From positions 1 through 10,215 of the forward strand of contig JAMOOB010000168.1 in NCBI GenBank assembly GCA_027066265.1: a stretch of 10,215 nt of DNA, given 5' to 3'. The DNA comes from Desulfurococcales archaeon. Lineage in GTDB: Archaea > Thermoproteota > Thermoprotei_A > Sulfolobales > Ignisphaeraceae. The notes beneath the pieces are model-generated. The model searched no databases. It saw only the letters and a program-made list of their open reading frames with translations, and was not told the origin of the DNA. This document shows positions 5,908 to 10,215 of this stretch, piece by piece. A program made the position numbers and the translations under genes. Every line of letters starts with the position of its first letter. Position 1 is the first letter of the stretch.

Positions 5908-6822
5908 CTAGCCTCCGCCCACGGTCGTGACGTAGACCTTGCCGCGGTATATGACCACCGTATGCTCGAACTGCGCTACTACACCACCGCTTCTCTCGAC
6001 GAGTATGGGGTACTCTACAACGAGCCCTAGACGCTTCATCTCGTTCAATGCCTTGACAAGGGTATCTAGATCGAACTTCGTTAGGTACCACCTCAGTGCG
6101 AAGGGTAGGGTTCTACGATGGTTGTACACGGTTTCGAAAACCTTGCGTGCTTCCGATCCCAGATCCCTGACCTTCTTGGGGTTGGGTTTCAGCGCGTATA
6201 TCGGTACGGTGCTCCCCTCGATAACGAAGCCACAGCCGTTCGTTGCAAAGGGTTCGATTGCGTAGGCGTTGCCATCCCTAAACCTTCCAAAGATGCGAAC
6301 GTCTCGGAAGTTGGGTATGGTTTCGCCAGCGTGGATTAGGTACCTACCTAGGCTATGCCCACTAAGGTTGTAGATGGGGCGGTAACCGTAGCTACGGAGA
6401 ACCTCCTCCACGATCTTACCGATCTCGCTGAAACGAATCCCGGGTGCAACGCGTTGAATAGCTCTCTCGAGCGCTTCCCTCGTAGCTTCGACCAGCGTTA
6501 CGTACTTATCGTTGAAGCATAGCGTTACCGCTGTATCCGCTATGTATCCCTCTACATGCACACCGATATCGATCTTCACGACAGAGTTCGGAGGCAGCAC
6601 GCTGGGATCGTTGGGAAGCGGTGTGTAGTGCGCTGCAACATCGTTTATCGATATGTTGAGCGGAAACGCGGGTTCCGCACCGAAAGACCTTATGAAGTCC
6701 TCGACACGGTTAGCGATATCGATGAGCTTCTCTCCCGGCTTAACGCTCTGCTCAACGTATCTACGTACCTTGGCAGCGATCTCCCCCGCCTTCATGTAGC
6801 ACTCGAACTCGCGCTCATCCAC
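5908..6822 (-). CDS. map: Methionine aminopeptidase, type 2 (archaeal)
   Basis: 304 residues. Removes the initiator methionine from nascent proteins in the cytoplasm using two metal ions. All five metal ligands of the pita-bread fold are visible: D85 and D96 (KIDIGVHVEGYIADTA), H156 (NLSGHSLG), E190 (YAIEPFAT) and E286 (AQFEHTVV). H65 in AAHYTP and H164 in LIHAGETIP match the conserved substrate-site histidines. The insert at about 195-270 (EARKVFETVYNHRRTLPFALRWYL...) is the extra helical domain that marks type 2 enzymes, and length fits archaeal forms. Start is GTG at 6822 with GGTG 7 bases upstream; the out-of-frame ATG nearby is ignored. It is the first gene of a minus-strand run (map, DUF1512, zinc ribbon, 5S) and is divergent from the UPF0173 hydrolase across about 60 bases. 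Confidence 0.95.
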   Translation of the reverse strand: MDEREFECYMKAGEIAAKVRRYVEQSVKPGEKLIDIANRVEDFIRSFGAEPAFPLNISINDVAAHYTPLPNDPSVLPPNSVVKIDIGVHVEGYIADTAVTLCFNDKYVTLVEATREALERAIQRVAPGIRFSEIGKIVEEVLRSYGYRPIYNLSGHSLGRYLIHAGETIPNFRDVRIFGRFRDGNAYAIEPFATNGCGFVIEGSTVPIYALKPNPKKVRDLGSEARKVFETVYNHRRTLPFALRWYLTKFDLDTLVKALNEMKRLGLVVEYPILVERSGGVVAQFEHTVVIYRGKVYVTTVGGG

Positions 6823-6882
6823 GTAGCTACACCGAGAAACCCTTATCCCCAGGTACTGGGTAAAGTCTTTGCGGTGAGCTCC

Positions 6883-7575
6883 GTGCCTCGCGTGAAGTGG
6901 TTAGGACATGCAGCGTTCTACATAGAGATCGATGGGGTTAGCATACTCGTAGATCCATGGATCACCAACCCGCTATCACCCTACCGATCCCTCGACGCCT
7001 TCGCTAAGGACCACCCCAAGATCGATTACGTGATCGTTACGCACGACCACGGCGATCACCTCGGCGAAGCCGTCGAGATCCTGAAGAGGTACCCCGACGC
7101 CAAGGTAGTGGCGCTCTACGAACTTGCGCTGAAGATAGGTGAGGAAGCTGGTGCTCAGAACCGTGCGATCGGAACCAACATTGGTGGACCCGTCAAGCTA
7201 CCCGGAATAACCCTAGTCTTCACCCCCGCCGAACACTCTTCGTCGATCGCTCATCCCAGCGGCGTCGTGATAATCGGCAGCAATGCCTCGATATACCACG
7301 CTGGAGATACCGGGCTCTTCGCCGAGATGAGCTTCATAGCCGAGCTCTACAGCCCAACGCTAGCGTTGCTACCCATAGGAGGACACTTCACCATGGGCAT
7401 CAAGGAGGCTGTGAAAGCAGTCGAGCTGTTGAAGCCTAGGTACGTGATCCCGATGCACTACAACACATTCGAGCTAATCAAGGCAGATCCAGAGGAGTTC
7501 GCCAAGCTCGTGAAGGAGAAGGGTCTACCAACCGAGGTCAAGATCCTCAAGCCGGGAGAGGTATTCGAGTTCTAA
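6883..7575 (+). CDS. UPF0173 / UlaG-like metal-dependent hydrolase (metallo-beta-lactamase fold)
   Basis: 230 residues. The start MPRVKWLGHAAFYIE is the typical UPF0173 N-terminus. Metal-binding motifs are in order: THDHGDH (H54, H56, D58, H59), H118 (TPAEHSSS), D142 (HAGDTG) and H192 (PMHYNTF); GGHFTMG lies at 167-172. The family binds two metals and hydrolyses ester or phosphodiester bonds; the natural substrate in archaea is not established. The frame is open well upstream through DNA antisense to map, so the start had to be chosen: GTG 6883 has GGTGA with a 5-base spacer and lies at the family's normal start. GTG 6874 and GTG 6892 (reading MKWLGHAAF) are alternatives. The promoter lies in the short divergent gap with map. 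A T-run follows the stop. Confidence 0.9.
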   Translation: MPRVKWLGHAAFYIEIDGVSILVDPWITNPLSPYRSLDAFAKDHPKIDYVIVTHDHGDHLGEAVEILKRYPDAKVVALYELALKIGEEAGAQNRAIGTNIGGPVKLPGITLVFTPAEHSSSIAHPSGVVIIGSNASIYHAGDTGLFAEMSFIAELYSPTLALLPIGGHFTMGIKEAVKAVELLKPRYVIPMHYNTFELIKADPEEFAKLVKEKGLPTEVKILKPGEVFEF

Positions 7576-7584
7576 AAACTTTTT
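7574..7584 (+). terminator. A-run/T-run palindrome at the end of the UPF0173 gene
   Basis: AAAAA-c-TTTTT overlaps the TAA stop and is followed by CCTTCC. A five-T run directly after a stop codon fits archaeal T-tract termination for the plus-strand gene. Confidence 0.4.
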
Positions 7585-7650
7585 CCTTCCGATGAAGATC
7601 TTCCCGCCCCTTCTGAACCGTGATGATCCGGCTACGGTCTTGCTGAGGGT
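7585..7650 (+). ncRNA. Candidate C/D-box guide sRNA
   Basis: The 77-base gap between two convergent genes contains boxes in C/D sRNA order and spacing: C-like box CGATGA (7590-7595, first U of UGAUGA replaced by C), 17 bases, D' box CTGA (7613-7616), 3 bases, C' box GTGATGA (7620-7626, perfect RUGAUGA), 16 bases, D box CTGA (7643-7646). Total about 58 bases, normal for archaeal 2'-O-methylation guides, and the 3-base D'-C' spacer is typical. Flanking TTCC and GGG could close a short terminal stem. The guide stretches are 7596-7612 and 7627-7642; I could not assign an rRNA or tRNA target. The weak C box and no clear own promoter lower confidence; it might be processed from the upstream mRNA. 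Confidence 0.4.
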
Positions 7651-7652
7651 TT

Positions 7653-8117
7653 CTAGCCGAGTGGTTTCAGAGCGAAGATTATGATCGCAACTGCGTAGAG
7701 CACCATCCCAACGATCTCGCTCACACCGAGCTTCTCTCCCAGTATGCACCACGCAAGCGCAGCGACGAGCATTGCGTTGGATAGCGCTATCGCTGTCGCT
7801 GGACCAGCCTTACCGAGCGCTACGGCTACCTTGAGGAAGTACATGCCTAGAGCAAGCGTCACTCCTGCCACAGCCGTGATGATGAAGTACTTAAAGTTCA
7901 GCCCCGCTAGCGCTGGATTTACCTCCGGATTGAACCGGCCCGTCACCACCATGACGAGCATCGCTACGATGCCTACTAATCCCGTAGCTAGCCACAGAAC
8001 CACGGTTCCCTCGATCGATGGAACCCCCTTGACGCTCGCGTACTTTAGTAGGAAGTTCGTTATGCCAAACATTAGGAAGGCTCCCAGCGCGTAGAGAACC
8101 CATGCATAGCTACCCAT
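7653..8117 (-). CDS. Single-domain EamA/DMT-family transporter
   Basis: 154 residues with five predicted membrane helices at about 5-25, 37-59, 75-98, 107-126 and 133-150. The end of the protein, ALAWCILGEKLGVSEIVGMVLYAVAIIIF, carries the EamA signature (ILGEKL then E-h-h-G), and NFLLKYASVKG near the start fits the first helices of the same domain. Most DMT exporters have two EamA domains (ten helices); this one has a single domain and would need to dimerise, in the manner of small five-helix relatives. Substrate unknown; DMT proteins commonly export small metabolites. ATG 8117 has GGTGAT with a 4-base spacer (8122-8127); ATG 8123 adds two residues. TATA-like TTTTTATC at about 8153-8160 precedes it. 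Upstream codons in the same frame contain no membrane-protein-like sequence. Confidence 0.8.
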   Translation of the reverse strand: MGSYAWVLYALGAFLMFGITNFLLKYASVKGVPSIEGTVVLWLATGLVGIVAMLVMVVTGRFNPEVNPALAGLNFKYFIITAVAGVTLALGMYFLKVAVALGKAGPATAIALSNAMLVAALAWCILGEKLGVSEIVGMVLYAVAIIIFALKPLG

Positions 8118-8239
8118 GCGCATCACCGCAAGCACTAAGCTTCTAGAACCAGATAAAAACGCGTGCTCGTAACCCACGCTCGATACCCATCGAGGCACGC
8201 TGCACGAAGTTCTTAGCTCCGCGAACGGGGCTACGATGG

Positions 8240-8287
8240 GGATGAGCGAGCCCACCTCTCTGAAACGTGATGAGATGGGTGAGCTGG
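8240..8287 (+). ncRNA. Weak candidate C/D-box sRNA
   Basis: GGATGA (8240-8245, C-like with one mismatch), 14 bases, CTGA (8260-8263, D'), 3 bases, GTGATGA (8267-8273, perfect C'), 10 bases, then CTGG (8284-8287) where a D box CTGA is expected. The D'-C' core CTGAAACGTGATGA differs from the core of the 7585-7650 candidate by one base. The missing D box makes this a weak call. Confidence 0.2.
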
Positions 8288-8304
8288 TGCGACCTCTTCT
8301 TTGC

Positions 8305-8312
8305 TTATATAT
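8305..8312 (+). promoter_or_regulatory. TATA box of the winged-helix gene
   Basis: TTATATAT is centred about 38 bases before ATG 8347. Transcription would start near 8335, leaving a short leader that carries AGGGTG (8333-8338) as ribosome-binding site. Confidence 0.6.
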
Positions 8313-8346
8313 GGGGTTCGAAGCTGTTGTCTAGGGTGTTAACTCG

Positions 8347-8820
8347 ATGCCGGCTCCTCACCAGAGAACCAAGGAGTTGAAGACCTTCAGTATGCAGGTC
8401 GTGACTCCGGAACACATCAAGCGAGATCCTAAGAAGATGAAGCTCCTCTACATAGTTAGAGAGCTGGGAGCCGTAAGCGAGAGAGCTCTCGCACATCTAC
8501 TACACCTCGCAAAGGAGGAGAAGGGTCTCGACCTAGGCTACAACTTCGTTGTTCTCGGCGGTAAGCCCGTGTCCCGAGAACTGATGGAGGACATACGTGC
8601 GTTGCTCTACGTAGGTTTCCTAGAGAACGATCCTAGGACTAGGAAGCTGAAGGTAACTAGCATGGGTCTCGAATTCATGGAGAAGAACCCGCTGCCTCCC
8701 GAAGAGATCAAGGATGTGATAAGCGTAGTGAACGAGTTGAAGCCTAGGATCTCCTCCATAGATGCAGAGGTCGAGCTAGCTAAGGAAGAGCTCACGCCTC
8801 GTAGGAGACGTAGGATCTAA
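8347..8820 (+). CDS. Conserved-looking winged-helix-like protein, unknown function
   Basis: 157 residues, no named family recognised. Residues 30-112 have the helix pattern and small beta wing of a winged helix: KMKLLYIVRELGAVSERALAHLL (30-52), a helix with SRELMEDIRALLYVGFLE (76-93), then charged NDPRTRKLKVTSMGLEFM (94-111), where RKLKVT would be the wing strand and TSMGLEFM resembles the 'LT..G' end of many archaeal winged helices. The tail (118-148) is a probable helix or coiled coil, ending in the basic run PRRRRRI, which could contact nucleic acid. ATG 8347 is supported by the TATA box and GGTG site. Its last 29 bases overlap the convergent gamma-glutamylcyclotransferase-like gene. A DNA-binding or chromatin-related role is inference. 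Confidence 0.75.
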   Translation: MPAPHQRTKELKTFSMQVVTPEHIKRDPKKMKLLYIVRELGAVSERALAHLLHLAKEEKGLDLGYNFVVLGGKPVSRELMEDIRALLYVGFLENDPRTRKLKVTSMGLEFMEKNPLPPEEIKDVISVVNELKPRISSIDAEVELAKEELTPRRRRRI

Positions 8821-9169
8821 GCTTCCTAAGGAACGTAGCGTAATCGCCATCAACAACCTCTTCGCATTCCATCTCCTTCGAAGCTACGTAGATCCACGCA
8901 CGACCTACGGGAGTCTCGATCTCGATCCTTTCGTAGAGCTCCGGAACGTCTTCGAACTCGTCTAGGATCCCTAGAAGCTCTTCATCGACTCGATACACCT
9001 CTACGTAGATCCTACGCTTTTCTTCGCATCGAACGAGGAACGGTATGTAGCTACACACCACGAGTTTGTACGGAATCTCGATGTATCCCTCCCAAACGAG
9101 TTCGCTTCCACGAAGCATGTGGTGGTTGGGCATACCCTTCCTAAGAGTTCCGTAGACTGCGAGCAGCAT
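8792..9169 (-). CDS. Gamma-glutamylcyclotransferase-like (AIG2/GGCT fold) protein
   Basis: 125 residues. The N-terminal YGTLRKGMPNHHML (6-19) is the substrate-loop signature of the GGCT/AIG2 superfamily, and ILDEFEDVPELYERIEIETP (68-87) carries the expected catalytic glutamate (E73 in DEFE) and the Y-x-R strand. AWIYVA (91-96) completes the barrel. Members with known activity cyclise gamma-glutamyl amines or peptides to 5-oxoproline; the archaeal substrate is unknown, and glutathione is not expected in this lineage. ATG 9169 gives the family's normal N-terminus; GGGGT lies about 6-10 bases upstream. It lies 76 bases after the surface-protein gene on the same strand and overlaps the winged-helix gene tail to tail by 29 bases. 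Confidence 0.85.
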   Translation of the reverse strand: MLLAVYGTLRKGMPNHHMLRGSELVWEGYIEIPYKLVVCSYIPFLVRCEEKRRIYVEVYRVDEELLGILDEFEDVPELYERIEIETPVGRAWIYVASKEMECEEVVDGDYATFLRKLRSYVSYEA

Positions 9170-9245
9170 GTAGACCCCGAAGAAGTACGCGTTTGGGAGC
9201 TCTATCTACTCACCGTGTATCGAGAACAAGGATCTGGAAAGGATC

Positions 9246-10215
9246 CTAGCTCGAAGTGCTTCGCTTCTTCAACGCTACGAACGCGGATATCAACGCTATC
9301 ACTACGACTATCGGCAATACTACGAGTAGAACGTTCGATCCCTTACCTTCACCTGCTCCACTACTCATCGATTCCGTTGGTCCACACGGTTCGTTTGGTA
9401 GGCATACGTTGGATGCTATGGGTACCGTCGTAGATAGTGGTAGCGTAGCGGTGCTCGTCGGTCTCGTAGTGGTCGTGGAGTTGGTACGGATCGTTGTCGG
9501 CGTAGCGGTGCTCTCGTTCGTTATCCGTGCAAGGATCTGGCCATCCATGTACACTACGTTTCCGGATAGCGTAATCTTGGGTTCTGCGCATAGACCTTCC
9601 TTCACTAGGTAGGATCCAAGCGCTTCAGCAACCTTCGAGAACGGGTGCCACGAACCGTTGAAGTACACGATCCTCTCGTTCCAACCAGCGTAACCTACGC
9701 GAGCAACCTTCATCAGCGTCTCGATGTCTTGCTTCGTCAAGCCCTTGACCACGTTGTTCTCAACGAGTTTGGTAAGCTCTTGACGAAGAACGTCGACTAC
9801 GCTAACCTTCGAGATAGGTATCCATACTACTTCGGGAACCATCAGAGCTACTCTTCGATCGAACGATATCGGTAGTACTGAGCTAAGGTTGTTCGCAACG
9901 TCTAGAACGAGGTTCGAGAGCTCATCTCTTCCAAGAGTCGTTGATCTGCATACCAACGAGATGCTGACTAGGTTCGAGATGTTGGTTATCGATAGCATGC
10001 AGCTAGCGTTATCGAAGCTCTTCACAGCTTTAAGCGTAGCGAAGTTCTTTCCATCCTCTACAGAAGCATTCCAACCTATACTAACAAGCCTCTCCCTCCA
10101 CATACGTAGGGTTTCGCTATCTATGGAGATCTTCGTCTTTCCTAGAACTCGAGCCAATAATATCTTCACACTCTTCGCTATGGGCTGTATCCTTAGCGCA
10201 AAGTATTTCTCTCCA
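9246..10215 (-). CDS. Surface protein with Thr-rich stalk and C-terminal membrane anchor (5' end probably outside window)
   Basis: No family recognised. The frame is open from the right edge to the stop at 9246. From a possible GTG at 10169 it gives 307 residues: a globular part (1-215) with many N-X-S/T sites, a Ser/Thr/Pro-rich stalk (about 217-250, NESTATPTTIRTNSTTTT...), a CLPNEPCGP loop, a Gly/Ser linker, a membrane helix (about 279-300, VLLVVLPIVVVIALISAFVAL) and a basic tail KKRSTSS. This is the layout of an archaeal exported protein with a stalk that is likely O/N-glycosylated. It needs an N-terminal signal, and none follows GTG 10169, while the frame continues upstream as GEKYFALRIQPIAKSV to the edge; I therefore treat it as 5'-truncated. 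Its layout resembles the surface protein at 602-1930, though the sequences do not obviously match. Confidence 0.7.
   Translation of the reverse strand, partial: GEKYFALRIQPIAKSVKILLARVLGKTKISIDSETLRMWRERLVSIGWNASVEDGKNFATLKAVKSFDNASCMLSITNISNLVSISLVCRSTTLGRDELSNLVLDVANNLSSVLPISFDRRVALMVPEVVWIPISKVSVVDVLRQELTKLVENNVVKGLTKQDIETLMKVARVGYAGWNERIVYFNGSWHPFSKVAEALGSYLVKEGLCAEPKITLSGNVVYMDGQILARITNESTATPTTIRTNSTTTTRPTSTATLPLSTTVPIASNVCLPNEPCGPTESMSSGAGEGKGSNVLLVVLPIVVVIALISAFVALKKRSTSS

Larger units (their letters stand above)
8118..8346. other. Divergent intergenic region with a compound hairpin
   Basis: Between the transporter and the winged-helix gene. It holds the minus-strand TATA-like box (about 8153-8160), a compound inverted repeat at 8161-8200 (outer GCGTGC/GCACGC, inner CTCGAT-accc-ATCGAG), a C/D-like box cluster at 8240-8287, and the plus-strand TATA box at 8305-8312. 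No protein-coding gene is supported here. Confidence 0.5.

Noticed and set aside
5852..6091. Minus-strand frame between and overlapping map and the DUF1512 gene
   Set aside because: It overlaps the conserved end of map in another frame and has Arg/Cys-rich, non-conserved composition; treated as a shadow.
6556..6882. N-terminal extension of the UPF0173 hydrolase through an open upstream frame
   Set aside because: It is antisense to conserved map coding sequence and precedes the family's normal N-terminus; GTG 6883 has a well-spaced GGTGA site.
8118..8255. N-terminal extension of the EamA-like transporter
   Set aside because: The added residues lack membrane or family features and cover promoter-like DNA; ATG 8117 has GGTGAT with correct spacing and begins directly at the first helix.
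9256..9612. Plus-strand frame opposite the Thr-rich stalk
   Set aside because: Valine-rich antisense of repeated ACC/ACG/ACT threonine codons; the minus frame has a sensible stalk-plus-anchor layout.

Overview
The window reads as chromosomal DNA of a hyperthermophilic archaeon, most likely a crenarchaeon (Thermoproteota, Desulfurococcales-like). Four things point there: a solitary 5S rRNA gene with archaeal consensus blocks and a very GC-rich terminal helix in DNA of about 50% GC; TATA boxes about 27 bases upstream of inferred starts, with GGTG/GGTGAT ribosome-binding sites or leaderless starts; an archaeal type-2 methionine aminopeptidase; and a DUF1512-type archaeal membrane protein. Genus cannot be fixed from this window.

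Layout. (1) 1-1930, minus: two overlapping genes for membrane-anchored, mainly extracytoplasmic proteins of unknown function; the second runs off the left edge. (2) 2015-3390: an eroded or recombined zone. A class I SAM methyltransferase is cut off after its nucleotide-binding half and runs in frame into a small secreted-protein gene that has its own TATA box and ribosome-binding site. Upstream lie a 39-residue AbrB-like ORF and several perfect palindromes. (3) 3390-4220, plus: an intact methyltransferase, probably translated from a leaderless GTG start. (4) 6822-4284, minus: map (methionine aminopeptidase), DUF1512 membrane protein, small membrane-tethered zinc ribbon, then 5S rRNA, whose TATA box lies inside the end of the zinc-ribbon gene. 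(5) 6883-7575, plus: UPF0173/UlaG-like metal-dependent hydrolase, divergent from map. (6) 8117-7653, minus: single-domain EamA/DMT-like transporter. (7) 8347-8820, plus: winged-helix-like protein, whose end overlaps a convergent gamma-glutamylcyclotransferase-like gene (9169-8792). (8) 9246 to the right edge, minus: a cell-surface protein with a Thr-rich stalk and C-terminal membrane anchor.

The map/DUF1512/zinc-ribbon/5S block is ordinary core-genome content. The three surface-anchored proteins, the methyltransferase/secreted-protein chimera and the debris around 3000-3390 look lineage-specific. The least expected signals are a C/D-box sRNA-like element in the 77-base convergent gap at 7576-7652, a weaker look-alike at 8238-8290, and the in-frame gene chimera. 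No CRISPR array, insertion sequence, integrase or tRNA gene was found.
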